From contig NW_023501047.1 of NCBI RefSeq assembly GCF_014066305.1, forward strand, positions 992,001-1,056,000: DNA of 64,000 nucleotides, read 5' to 3'. The notes under the pieces are model-generated. The model did no database searches. It saw nothing but the letters and a program-made list of their open reading frames with translations, and was not told where the DNA came from. The DNA is from Letharia columbiana. Its lineage: Eukaryota > Ascomycota > Lecanoromycetes > Lecanorales > Parmeliaceae. This document shows, in pieces, positions 54,478 through 64,000 of the stretch. Position 1 is the first letter of the stretch, and every line of letters starts with the position of its first letter. The translations under genes were made by a program, and so were the position numbers.

Positions 54478-55488
54478 TTGAAAACAAGCCTCACTGATCA
54501 GCCTTGTCTCATGAAAATATGGTTCCTTGGAGAATCCTTGGAGAAGAATAGCGAAAAATGGCTGAGGGCGATGAGGGTTTTATTTCTCGAAAACAATGCT
54601 GTCGAAATTGGCCGCTCTAGTGCCGACGACGACGCCAATGCCACAATTCTCCGAAAAAAGAGCATGGCCAAACCACTTAACAAATGGACTACTTCGGAGA
54701 AAGCAGGCTTCGTCTGCGTAGGAACCCACAAGCTCTACGTCTCAACCTCCGGGCCCATTCGCATACCAGGCGACCCGTTACTGATCGTCTTCCCGGGCGC
54801 GAACGCCGCCTGCGAATCTTGGGAACCGGTATCATCTCTCCTCCAAGACACCGTACGTGTCCTTCTATACGACCGCTCTGGGCTAGGCCGCAGCGAACAC
54901 GGTCCGAATCGGGATACTGGACCCGTAGCAGCGGACGAGCTCTCCAAGCTGCTCCAAGCCGTGAACCTGCCCGGTCCGTATGTCCTTGTGGCGCACTCTT
55001 ACGGCGGCTGTGTGGCTCGAGAGTTTCTGCACCTGCACGCCAGGGACGTGGTCGGCATGGTGCTTTCGGAGACGGGCACGGAGACCATGAGTCGGTATGC
55101 TGAGGAGCAGTATCGGAGACAGGTGCTTGGCCATCGTCCGCTGAGCGTTATCCGGGGCGAGTCCGCTTTCAGCGCGCGGCGGGGTGAGGATGTCAGCGTG
55201 TCAGATGAGCAGCGCAGAGCGCGTGACGGCATGCTTGAGGCTATGGGTAGAGCTGACGAGCAGTTGAAGAGAGAGCAGTTGAGGTTGTCAAGGAATAATA
55301 GGTTCAGGAATGTCCCCGACTGTGGACACAACGTCCATCTCAGTCGTCCTGATGTCGTCGCTGAGGAGGTTAAATGGGTTTTGTCAAATCTAATGACAGT
55401 GAGAGCAAAGAGGAGTTGGGTCGGTTTCACAGATCCACGATTATTTTTCGGGTTTGTCAGATCTTGGGGCTTTCTTGACCGCAGGTGA
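54478..55488 (+). CDS. alpha/beta hydrolase
   Basis: Single exon, 336 aa from 54478; an in-frame ATG at 54664 (MAKPLNKWTTSEK) would give 274 aa and is arguably better, because the hydrolase fold begins just after it. Fold landmarks are DPLLIVFPGANAACESWEPV (strand and oxyanion region), VLLYDRSGLGRSE, the nucleophile elbow VAHSYGG (Ser) and DCGHNVHLSRPDVV with the catalytic His. The segment between is shorter than in typical lid-bearing hydrolases. The C-terminus ends RSWGFLDRR. It starts about 240 bp from the RIPed LINE, so promoter function may be affected by nearby heterochromatin. The substrate is unknown. Confidence 0.8.
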   Translation: MKTSLTDQPCLMKIWFLGESLEKNSEKWLRAMRVLFLENNAVEIGRSSADDDANATILRKKSMAKPLNKWTTSEKAGFVCVGTHKLYVSTSGPIRIPGDPLLIVFPGANAACESWEPVSSLLQDTVRVLLYDRSGLGRSEHGPNRDTGPVAADELSKLLQAVNLPGPYVLVAHSYGGCVAREFLHLHARDVVGMVLSETGTETMSRYAEEQYRRQVLGHRPLSVIRGESAFSARRGEDVSVSDEQRRARDGMLEAMGRADEQLKREQLRLSRNNRFRNVPDCGHNVHLSRPDVVAEEVKWVLSNLMTVRAKRSWVGFTDPRLFFGFVRSWGFLDRR

Positions 55489-55814
55489 CTGCACTTTAGG
55501 GAGGTGCTTGAATAATTTTAGTGGGATATTGGGTCTTCTTACCCGAGCTAGGCTCGTCCACTCACGTGTCATCTTGCCAGCTGGATGAAGATCGAATGTG
55601 TGTAGCCATGCACCGCTGCGACCGATGACCCTGCGTTACATGGGGAAAAGGGTAGTTTACCGGAAAAAGAAGACAACCCGGACGGCTAAGGCCTCGAGTT
55701 TGCTCTAGAATAAATGATAGTTCCCCTAAAAGTCAAGCTTACACTGCCCAATATATACGATGAAGACAACAGACTAATGGCTGTACCAAACAAATAAATC
55801 AACACATTCCAAAT
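55489..55814. other. convergent intergenic
   Basis: Between the hydrolase and CAP genes, tail to tail. Nothing is recognised. Confidence 0.6.
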
Positions 55815-56810
55815 CTAAAGATCTGGTCCCGCAAGTCCATTTTCTGTCATCTGCACAATGCCATGGCCCAACGGTGCTTTCACAGCCTCATATTCCCCAT
55901 CGACGTTGCCTATTCCAAATTTGTTAGTCTCGCTTCACAGTCTCTTTATTGAGCTTCGGGCAAGGTTCTTACCTGCGGGATAGTAATTGCAGACGGTGAA
56001 GACAGCGGGAGTACCACCATCAGGGCCACAATTCGTATTCGCTAGATATGGTTGGCCATTCGCATTGCAGTCTTGCGTGGTAGGTTGACCGGCAGGGGAG
56101 CAATCATAAGTATAGCAGCCAACGGAGGTTGTATCGCTCCACACCATTTGACTGAAGTGGCCCCACTGCTCAAACTGTGAGCCGTCTGGGACATCTTGGC
56201 CGTACGGCAGGGGGTAGTTCTCAATCTCATCGTTGTACAGCATGTTGGTGAGCAGAGCGGAGATGTTGCCAGCATCGATCCCAGCTCCGATGTTCTGTCC
56301 GTAATTACCGTCGCCTGCGGCCCTGCCATATTGTGAGCGCTAGAGCTTGCGGCAGGATGGGTATACTTACTTGCTGTGATTATAGAAGCATGTCTTGGCG
56401 ATCTGCTCAGCGTATGAAGCTAATGTGCTGTTATACACCAGATCTGGGACAGAATGGTTGGCACGATGGATGTTGTGGTTTAGCAGGACCAGTCCCTGGT
56501 ATGTGGCGCTCTCGGTGTCAAGATTAGCTTGGTAGGTCAGCGGAAGACCGGTCGTGGATGGCGGAGAAGTCTCCGCAGCTACTGGCGCGACAGAAGATGC
56601 GGTGTTTGCCGGCGATTGAGCTTGCACCGCATCGACTTTAACAACTACTGAGGTTGCGGCGGTGGGTGCTGGTTGATTTGCCCCTTCATGTACTGTCACG
56701 ACATCGTGGACCACAGCAGTCCTGACGATCTCGTCAAGCACAGTGTCCATGATTGGACTGGCCATAATGCTGGCTGCAAATAGGAGAGGAGTCAGACTGG
56801 AAGACCGCAT
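55815..56810 (-). CDS. secreted CAP/PR-1-like protein
   Basis: Three exons (56371-56810, 55973-56322, 55815-55909) give 294 aa. The signal peptide is MRSSSLTPLLFAASIMASP. A Thr/Ser/Ala/Pro-rich spacer (~100 residues) precedes the CAP domain, whose motifs are NHNIHRANHSVPDLVYNSTL, YGQNIGAGI across junction 1, GHFSQMVWSDTTSVGCYTYD and FTVCNYYPAGN across junction 2. The last exon adds VDGEYEAVKAPLGHGIVQMT and the end AGPDL. In yeasts such proteins (Pry) bind sterols and fatty acids in the extracellular space. The His and Glu of the CAP cavity appear kept. It is extracellular by sequence; a role in host interaction is possible but not shown. Confidence 0.92.
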
Positions 56811-58136
56811 GATGGTTCCGTTTCGCTTTTAATAAAGACAGGATTTGGGATCACGGATCGCCAGAGAAACTGTAAGGATAGGTAGATGCTGAGGGGCGTC
56901 AAAAAGATTGAAGATTATGCGAAGGACAGGTAGACAAATAATTGACCCAATCCAAGGGGTTGGACTCGGTCAACGAGAAAAGTCAGAGGCGGTCGACTGG
57001 CGAAACGACGTTCAAGGAATGGGATGGGAAAGCAAAGACAGTGTGAAGAAGGGGGTTCTGGAATGAAAGAGCGGAAGATGTGTTCTTCGAAGGAAGGTGC
57101 TGGGTAAAGACAGTGAAAAGACCAGGAAGAACTCGGACTTTTGGGGAAATGTAGAAAAGGGTGAAAAGTGGAATGAATGGGAGCAAAGTATGCTCTCTCA
57201 TGCTATGCAGTCTAGACTCGACGGCGTAAATGCAGCAAGTCCACCTTTGTCCCTTGGATACGCGTGGACCGAACATACCTCAAAGCATTTTCCGAAGTTC
57301 TTTGTCAACTCAAAATTAGAAGGTGGAGGTACAAAGCATAGTGGTAACGCCGCAGCCGCAACGTTCATTCTCCTGCTCTCTTTTTTTCTTCTCAATGAAA
57401 GCCTTCAATTTCTAGCATCAAAGATTCTGAGCCACGAGATCCATAGTGGGTTCTACCATTGAGTCCAGCCTCAAATCTGCTTGAGGCCTGAGCCCTCGTC
57501 TTGACTCTTTGAGTCATACCCACAGAGCTGCAAAAGGCCCGAAGCACCATCGTGATGATGTTGCGTAATGCAGCATCCCCCACACTTGAACTATAGGTAC
57601 GATTTAGTAGATACATATGAACCGTGGGCTCGTAGTTGCAGTCGTCGTTAGCAGTCCAAGCGCGGCAAGCGTCGCGGTTTGATGCCAAGGCGCTAAAGCT
57701 ATTCATTCATTCACCCCCTATCGCCTGTCATGCTTTTTTGAACAGACCTTGTCATGGGACTGATGCTGAACTCTTTTGCTGAAACGCTCTCAAATTCAAA
57801 ATTGACGTTGCCGAGACGTCTCATGTGGCATGTGGCTTGATCGTAACCATAACGGCTTTACATCCCCGCTGTTGAAGATCAATTGTCGGCGATGACCGGA
57901 TGTAAAACCCTGACGCTCGTTGGAGCAGTGGAAGTGCACCAGCATGAACAGGCATCCCTACATCCGTCGTATTCAAAACTGTATATGAAGAGTAAGCGAC
58001 CGTAAGCTTAGGGGTTTTCATGGACATTTTCGGGCGAATCGACTATATACAGGTGGCGCAAGTTTATCCCTTGCCCCTCAATCCCGAAGCTAAATGTGTT
58101 TTATTGTATTCGTTGAATCTTCTTCACTGTCTGCTC
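56811..58136. other. 1.3-kb intergenic
   Basis: Upstream of the CAP gene and downstream of PMI. No supported gene: a 121-codon plus-strand frame at 57097-57462 has no family resemblance. Confidence 0.5.
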
Positions 58137-59718
58137 TTACTCAGCGTAAGCTCTGTACACCTCTAAGTCTTTCTCTGCAGAGAATTCGATTTCAACCCCC
58201 TGACCGGCAAAGAAAATGTAGCCCTCATTGAAATCAAAATCTTCTCCACCCGCCTTCATCTTCCCGGCTCCGCTCGTTGCAAAGATCACACTTGGCCCGG
58301 CGATCTTCTCCTGGATCTCTTTTTCTCCGGCTTGCAAACTCGTCCTCAACATGTTGAACTCGCTCATCGGCGGCGCATAGTCCACCGTCTTCCCCATCTT
58401 CCCTTTGCTGCTCTTGGTAGCACCTAGCATCGCATCCTTCGCATTGTGGGGCGAAAAGGTCAAGGCCTCGGTGAATAGCTCGATGCTATCTCTCTTTGCA
58501 CGTGGGCAAAATCCAGTGTTGAGGACGTTGTTGGAGCGGGCCATGCACTCGACGATGTCGCCAGAAAGATAAGCGTCTTCATGTTTTCTGAGTCAGCCTT
58601 AACTTTTTAAATTGGGGTTTAGGTGAGGAGGCTTTTTTTGGAAATTAAGATAATCTCGATTCTCGATACGTGTCTTTCAGCCCAGGTTTCTGGAAGGGCA
58701 AATTACTTACGTGGGCAATCGGCAGGGACGTATAGTGCTTCGCCGGCTTCGAGGGTGAGGAAGTTCATACAGCTTGACAGTTGCATTAGCATCAAGGTAT
58801 GCATGCAGTCAGGCAGGTAGTCTTACAGCAAAGTGACCAGGTTTCCCGGATCCTCAATCGAGTACTGCTCTTGCAGCCTTGGTAACAAGTCGAGGATATA
58901 AGCCTGCTTGCCGAATCTCTCTCGGGGAATTTTGCCCAACTGTTGCTGGCATTCCTTGATGCTGTCATCACTAGATGTCAGAATGTTCTGGCAAACTCGC
59001 TTCAGTGTCTCATTGTTGAAGTGCGTCTGTCCGTTCGGGAGGAATTTTTGGATCGGCTGCAAAACATCGAAGAGAGCCTGAATGTCGGGCGTCGCCTTCC
59101 AACCGACAAACACCTCGAATTTGCCTAATGCTATCGCGATCTCTGGCTTGTGATTATCGTCGGTAAACTGATCGGGATTTTTGGCATGTAGCCTAGCCGC
59201 GAGATCTTTCTACGCAGATTTCGGAGTCAGCACAGTTTACTCGAGCTAGGAAATGGAGTTGCAAGACAGGTCTCTGGAGTAGAAAGGTCTTCTTGCTCCA
59301 GAAGCGAGTCTTGGGACTCAACCTCATTACCAAATAGGAAGAATCAGCTCCGAAATGTACGTACGTCCGGGTGGATCTGCAGCTCCAACGCTTTTTCGAT
59401 TGACAATATCTTTGGCAGAAACGGCAGTACACCTCCGAACTTCTCCATAACGTTCTTTCCTAGCAGTCCTTCTTTGTCCTCGTCCACGATCTTATGCAGC
59501 TCTTCTCCAGTCTTCAGGCTCTTAGCAGGCTGTACAGGATAATCGCCCATCCACATCTCCGCATAGGGTTTATCTTCGATCTCGAAGCCGGTGTTGGGAG
59601 TTTTGGAGCAGAGGCGGGCGGACATGGATGATGTACCGACGCGGCCCCATGGATAGTTCTGCTCGTTGTTAGACGAAGGGCATTGGAAGGTGATGGGAAA
59701 CAGACGTTGCAGGTGCAT
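58137..59718 (-). CDS. PMI40: type I mannose-6-phosphate isomerase
   Basis: Interconverts fructose-6-P and mannose-6-P, supplying GDP-mannose for glycosylation and wall mannan. Four exons (59365-59718, 58827-59209, 58711-58772, 58576 down to 58137) give 412 aa. Landmarks are NEQNYPWGRVGTSS, DKPYAEMWMGDYP, ALELQIHPD-KDLAARLHAKN (metal ligands Gln and His), HKPEIAIALGKFEVFVGWKA (Glu), LEAGEALYVPADCPHAYLSG across junction 3 (His) and VECMARSNNVLNTGFCP. All four expected zinc ligands are present. Two acceptors read AAG rather than CAG or TAG. The N-terminus diverges (MHLQRLFPITFQCPS), and an upstream in-frame ATG at 59784 exists. It could be a paralogue of the housekeeping enzyme; one copy is visible here. 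Confidence 0.88.
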
Positions 59719-60847
59719 TGCAGCTGGAACACTGAAGGACCCATGATTGCAAAAGGACAGGGATGAGAATTGATCTTGTCTCAATCAATCTTGAAAACAG
59801 AATGTATGTGGATTGAAAACAGCTGCATCATATTTACTGTGTCGTCAGAGTTCGGGTAAATCGTCATAATTGGCCCGCTGTCAACCGAGAAGCATGACAT
59901 CAGAGTAATTGGCCAATCAAGTCATTTTCTATTTGCCCAGGCCTTTCAGGAAATTTCAGGAATAATGAAGGAGTGAAGAGTGAAGCAAAATAATCCATTC
60001 GAGAACCGCGTTCTTGCTATGACCGTTCGTTGCAGCCAGTACAATTTACCGACGCTTATGGTGACCATGACAAAGGGAAAGTATCCCACATTTATGCAAA
60101 GCTTGGAACCCCATTTCAATCTTGCAGGCCTCCCACACAACATTGTTCCCCAAAGTTAGAATCACATGCTTGCCGCTGTTCCGCCTGTGAAAATGCCACC
60201 TCAACCGTGATTCCGCAGCCTCGATGACCGGCCACCTGCTCTTTAAGATGCATTCATGCAACAACCCTTCCCATCCGCAGCACTCTATGCCCGCCATCTG
60301 CTCTCGCGATATCCCTTAGGCCCCGTCCCATTCACAGCATTTTTTTGTGAGGTAGACGAACGGTGCTTGTGGACCAAACATATGAAGGCAATCAGAAATT
60401 TAGCTAGACATCGGTACTTCTGCGAGATACTTCGAAGGGTGGATCGGCTTCCAGCTACCAGGAATTGTCTGCAAATCACGACATTCTGTATCAAGTTGAC
60501 GTTTGGTGCAACAGACATGGCGGAAGCAGTTAGAACTTACCTACTTAAGGTAGACCCCGTAGTGGGTGTCGCTCGAGGGGGTAAAGCGTGGGATTAGGCG
60601 CCGGATCCCCCGAGCTTGTTGGCTTCCCGGCGAAGCTCGATTGCCTCATTCAGAACTTTCGAGGCTTCCTTGAGTGCAACGTCCGCCACACTGTGCGTCC
60701 GCTTTGTCCTCAAGACACTCTGTCTTCTATGCAAGTCATGTCATCTTGCTTCCCATCATGTTCACTACTTAGCAAGCGTTGTTCTGCATACAAAGCGCGT
60801 ACTCTATAATATCCCCAAGAATCTATTACTACCATTAGCTACCTACC
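59719..60847. other. divergent intergenic region PMI / MFS
   Basis: 1.1 kb between two gene starts. No supported gene: a 113-codon plus-strand frame at 60256-60597 is not protein-like. CCAAT-type motifs occur in the PMI-proximal part. Confidence 0.5.
59869..59917. promoter_or_regulatory. CCAAT-box cluster
   Basis: ATTGG at 59869-59873 and the palindrome ATTGGCCAAT at 59908-59917 lie 150-200 bp upstream of the PMI start. This is the usual place and sequence for the Hap/CBC complex. Function is inferred from motif and position only. Confidence 0.35.
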
Positions 60848-62272
60848 ATGTCTGCCACCCCAGTATCTCCTGCCAAACGAAAGCAGATCTTACGGGTCAT
60901 CTTTATCTCCTTGTTGCTCGACCTGGTGTGCCCGTATTCGCCGTGCAAAGCGAGCTTGCTAATTAGTCCCAGATATCCTTCACATTCATCCTTCCCCTCT
61001 TTCCAAAGCTCCTCGAATTTTACCGCAACCTCGAAACACAAGATGACTCCTCTTCCATTCTCAATCGCATCTTTTTCGGTTTGAATGCCTATAAGCAATC
61101 CTTCTCGCGCCCCATCAGCGATCGATATGACATAGTCCTCCTCGGAGGCGCTCTCGGCTCTCTGTTCTCCCTTCTTCAGGCAATTGCTTCTCCTATCATC
61201 GGAACCCTCTCCGACAAATATGGGCGACGAACTGCACTTCTCTGGTCAATGGCTGGAAACATTGCCTCGGTGGCCTTATGGGTAGCCGCGACGGACTTCC
61301 GAACATTTTTGGCAAGCAGAGTAGTAGGAGGCTTGAGCGAAGGGAATGTCCAACTAGCAACCGCAATGGCAGCGGATGTTAGCAATGACAAGCAAAGAGG
61401 TGCCACAATGGCTCTGGTTGGAGTATGTTTCTCCATTGCCTTTACATTCGGACCGGCGCTGGGAGCGGCTCTCGCAAACATCGAAACAGTAGTCGCAAAT
61501 CCGTTCGCTACAGCTGCTGGGTTTTCGCTCTTCTTGATTGTCGTGGAGACAATGTATCTCTACTTCTATCTACCGGAGACTCTACCTTCATCACGTGTAA
61601 CGCCGGTAACCAGTGGCTCGATACTGAAGACCGGGTCAGAGCAGCAAAAGCATATTCGTACGAATTCCCATACCCTTTTGAATTTTACCCATTTCATTTT
61701 CATCCTCTTCTTTAGCGGCATGGAGTTCTCTCTCCCGTTTATGACCTATGACTTATTTGCCTACACGCCCTCCCAATCTGGCAGGCTCCTCGGATTCATG
61801 GGTTTGGTCGCTTCGATACTGCAAGGATCCGTCACCAGGAAACTGCACCCGCTTCGAGTCGTCCAGCTCGGTGTAGTGGCATGCGCAGCGAGCTTCTTTA
61901 TGCTAGGCAGGCTGACGACCGAAGCGGGACTGTGGGGAGCTGCCACGTTATTGGCAGTAACGACTGCTACCGTTGTGACCGGATTGAATAGCATGAGTAG
62001 CTTCGAGGCTGCCGAAGGAGAAAGGGGTGGGAAACTGGGTAATCATCGAAGTTGGGGTAAGTCACGAGATCTTGCTATCATAGCCCTAAATTACTGACCC
62101 ATGGCCTCTAGGGCAGATCGGAAGATCTTGTGGTCCTCTATTATTCTGTAGCCTATATTGGTGGGCAGGCCGAGATATTGCATACGCCATCGGAGGGGCC
62201 GGCATGTTAGGTGTTTGTGCAATTGTTTTTGGAGCCTTGAAGGCTCCTCCGAAATCCCTACCCCAGAAATGA
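60848..62272 (+). CDS. MFS transporter (MFSD10/TetA-like)
   Basis: Three exons (60848-60925, 60973-62056, 62112-62272) give 440 aa. Introns of 47 and 55 bp have GTGTGC and GTAAGT donors. Exon 1 contains the start of the first helix (RVIFISLLLDL), which continues as ISFTFILPLFPKLLEFY after splicing. The MFS motif A GTLSDKYGRRTALL sits between helices 2 and 3, followed by about ten more hydrophobic segments (for example VGVCFSIAFTFGPALGAAL and GRLLGFMGLVASILQGSV). The C-terminus is short (KAPPKSLPQK). It is a plasma-membrane or organellar proton-coupled carrier of the tetracycline-resistance-like group. The substrate is not predictable. Confidence 0.9.
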
Positions 62273-63323
62273 AACACAGTACTAGAGACAATTCAGAAAG
62301 TGCCTTTCCCAGAGGGTGGCCTTGTTGTAGTGTTGCTATTACTTGGCAATAATTCTGTGGATATACCTGAAGGTCCTGTAACATGAGAATAACACCTTGT
62401 ATTTGAGACCCCAATAGCAGTTAAGAGTCAACGCTCCATATCAAGAGAGATGTAGAAGAAGACATTGTTGTCCTCCAAAATTTCCTACTTTAAGTCTCTG
62501 AAAGTCTGAAGTCTACCTTAATTGGCAGCTTGCTTTCTCATTACTCAAGACTTGAAATCACAAAATGTTCGCAACTAATTTAAGTTGACCAATCAGTCTT
62601 AGTTTCGTGATTTTAAGTCTAAAACTCACCTTATTTCTTCATTTCTGAGCTAAAGGAGCACGGGTACGTCCAAAAGAGGAAGCTGGAAAAGAACTTCAAA
62701 ATCCTCAAGTCTACCTTTTTTGATTCCTTTTCTTTATCAAAAATATGATAATAAACTTAAATACGTAGAGTTATAGAGTTAATATTTTAAAACTAGCGGA
62801 GATGAAATTTAATAAAGTATTCGTAAAGATATACTAAGAACAATTTTTTAAATTATCTTCGATTCTCAGTGAAATACTTTTGTCAGGGTGACCCTTAAAT
62901 CCCTTAAGCCCTTCGGAGCTCTTTAAGTCCACCGCGATCATCGAAGCGCCAAAGTAAAGTACTCGAAATATATATTAAATAAATTTTAAAAAGGGTCCGA
63001 GGGATTTTAGGGGTCTCCTGAGAATTAAATAGTCAAAACCAGTACTCGGCAAGCTTTTCCTACTGGGAAGCCCGCGCCCCAGCACATATTTGGCTATACG
63101 GGTGGACTTCGGATCTCTCAGACTTTTGTCGCGGTCCACCGCGATCACGAAACACCAAAGTATGCCTGCCTACAATCACCTCTCTACTCATATGTCTTGT
63201 CAGCGCTCACCTCTCAGGTCAACACCTTAGCCCGCGAGGTCGACATCATGAAATGACTGAGCTCAGTCTCTCTTCATTTGCCCTTACGAGGCAGTCTCAG
63301 ATCCTGTCTTTGAAGCCTTCACT
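62273..63323. other. intergenic with diverged repeats
   Basis: No gene. An AT-rich stretch lies at 62720-62880. Two copies of a ~30-bp motif (GTCCACCGCGATCA...) lie at 62927-62956 and 63134-63162, possibly ends of an old repeat. Confidence 0.5.
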
Positions 63324-64000
63324 ATGGCACAAGCCGTACAAAGTAATATCATCGATCTAACTGGTGAAGATGACAATGACGACAGCATCGCAAGGGCGCA
63401 TGCTGCTTGTCAGAAGGCCTTTGCAGCCGCATCACGATTGACTAACCACTTTGAATCCCTGAAAACGAATCCTCTCCCAGCCGTTGCTCCCAAACCGCTG
63501 GTGCCGCCTCGGCTTGGAACATTTTCCAATCCCGCTAGGAATGAAACGAATGGGCTCAAGAAGGATGGGATTAATAATACTATACAACGACAAGATTCCA
63601 TGATCCCCAGCCTCGGTGTCTCATTCCCTCAGTCAGCTCTAGGGATAGCGGCTTCAAGGCCAGCGAAATCTCCCTCAATATTAGAGAGACCGAAAGGAGA
63701 CGAGCGACAGCCAAGGGAGAACACATCTGTCACTCCTAGGGCCGATACCTCCACTATCCGCACGCCACGCTCAGCTGCTGTCTCCGCCAAGCAGAATATA
63801 GCTGACACATGCAATGAAATGGAAGATTGGGTCAACAAAGATCCAAACCTAGTACCACAGCAGGCTGGCGTCAGTACACCAAGGAAACCGGGGAGACCGA
63901 AGAAAGATCCCGATGAATGGTCACCCAGTTCGACTACGAAGAACAACGTAGAAGAGCGAAAGGGACTGGGCAGAGTTGTCACCAACGCACCGACACCATC
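63324..64000 (+). CDS. SIM- and AT-hook-containing protein (5' part)
   Basis: Starts at 63324 and stays open for 225 codons to the window edge, so the gene is cut. Residues 8-17 read NIIDLTGEDD, a textbook SUMO-interacting motif (hydrophobic core followed by acids). A Pro/Ser/Arg-rich, probably disordered stretch follows, and near residue 191 is TPRKPGRPKKDP, an AT-hook (GRP core flanked by basics). These suggest a nuclear, DNA-binding, SUMO-linked protein. No catalytic domain is visible in the available part, and the family is not recognised. Further exons must lie to the right. Confidence 0.7.
   Translation, partial: MAQAVQSNIIDLTGEDDNDDSIARAHAACQKAFAAASRLTNHFESLKTNPLPAVAPKPLVPPRLGTFSNPARNETNGLKKDGINNTIQRQDSMIPSLGVSFPQSALGIAASRPAKSPSILERPKGDERQPRENTSVTPRADTSTIRTPRSAAVSAKQNIADTCNEMEDWVNKDPNLVPQQAGVSTPRKPGRPKKDPDEWSPSSTTKNNVEERKGLGRVVTNAPTP

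Noticed and set aside
57097..57462. 121-codon plus-strand frame
   Set aside because: Lies in the CAP gene promoter, has no recognisable features and no homologous look.
60256..60597. 113-codon plus-strand frame between PMI and MFS genes
   Set aside because: Arg/Cys/His-rich random composition, no start context and no family.
1..64000. tRNA, rRNA and CRISPR scan
   Set aside because: I found no cloverleaf with a convincing GGTTCGAATCC-type arm, no rRNA sequence and no regularly spaced repeats. A dedicated tRNA search would be decisive.

Overview
The window looks like nuclear DNA of a filamentous ascomycete (Pezizomycotina, plausibly a dothideomycete). Protein-coding genes have short GT-AG introns of about 40-70 bp with CTNAC-like branch points. 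The closest recognisable families are fungal (RSM27, ATG37/ACBD5, MNN4/LicD, SF3B2, FMP40/SelO, PMI40, GH12). Two long AT-rich blocks have lost almost all CpA/TpG dinucleotides while keeping CpG, which is the signature of repeat-induced point mutation (RIP). I see no tRNA, rRNA or CRISPR.

Layout. Left arm (1-17.7 kb) is gene-rich: SF3B2/CUS1, an RS/proline-rich protein, mitochondrial ribosomal protein RSM27, an RNase III, a small mitochondrial-like protein, a LicD/MNN4-like protein, an acyl-CoA-binding membrane protein (ATG37-like), a UBL-WLM metalloprotease and a secreted GH12 glucanase with a perfect 90-bp tandem duplication upstream. Block 1 (17.73-22.90 kb) is a nest: a non-RIPed, LTR-flanked mini-retroelement (18.91-19.97 kb) sits in a RIPed TIR element (17.746-22.516 kb), which itself splits a small TIR element (ends at 17.730 and 22.897 kb).

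The next 10 kb (22.9-32 kb) is accessory. It holds an unrecognised three-exon gene, a long hairpin, a 268-bp Tc1/mariner deletion derivative, a decayed ADE1 (SAICAR synthetase) copy, a small Cys/His protein, a BTB protein and a decayed LaeA-like methyltransferase. At 32-34.9 kb is a secreted PAN-like/Ser-Thr-rich protein whose 3' modules are broken by a frameshift and a stop. Three housekeeping genes follow (SelO, aldo-keto reductase, SPATA20/DUF255). Block 2 (about 43.8-54.2 kb) is RIPed and contains a Ty3/gypsy pol on the minus strand and a Tad1-like LINE on the plus strand.

Right arm (54.4-64 kb): an alpha/beta hydrolase, a secreted CAP/PR-1 protein, a type I phosphomannose isomerase, an MFS transporter, and the 5' part of a protein with a SUMO-interacting motif and an AT-hook. 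The genes do not form one pathway. The window reads as conserved housekeeping islands separated by RIP-inactivated transposon islands, with pseudogenes and lineage-restricted genes concentrated between the two blocks.
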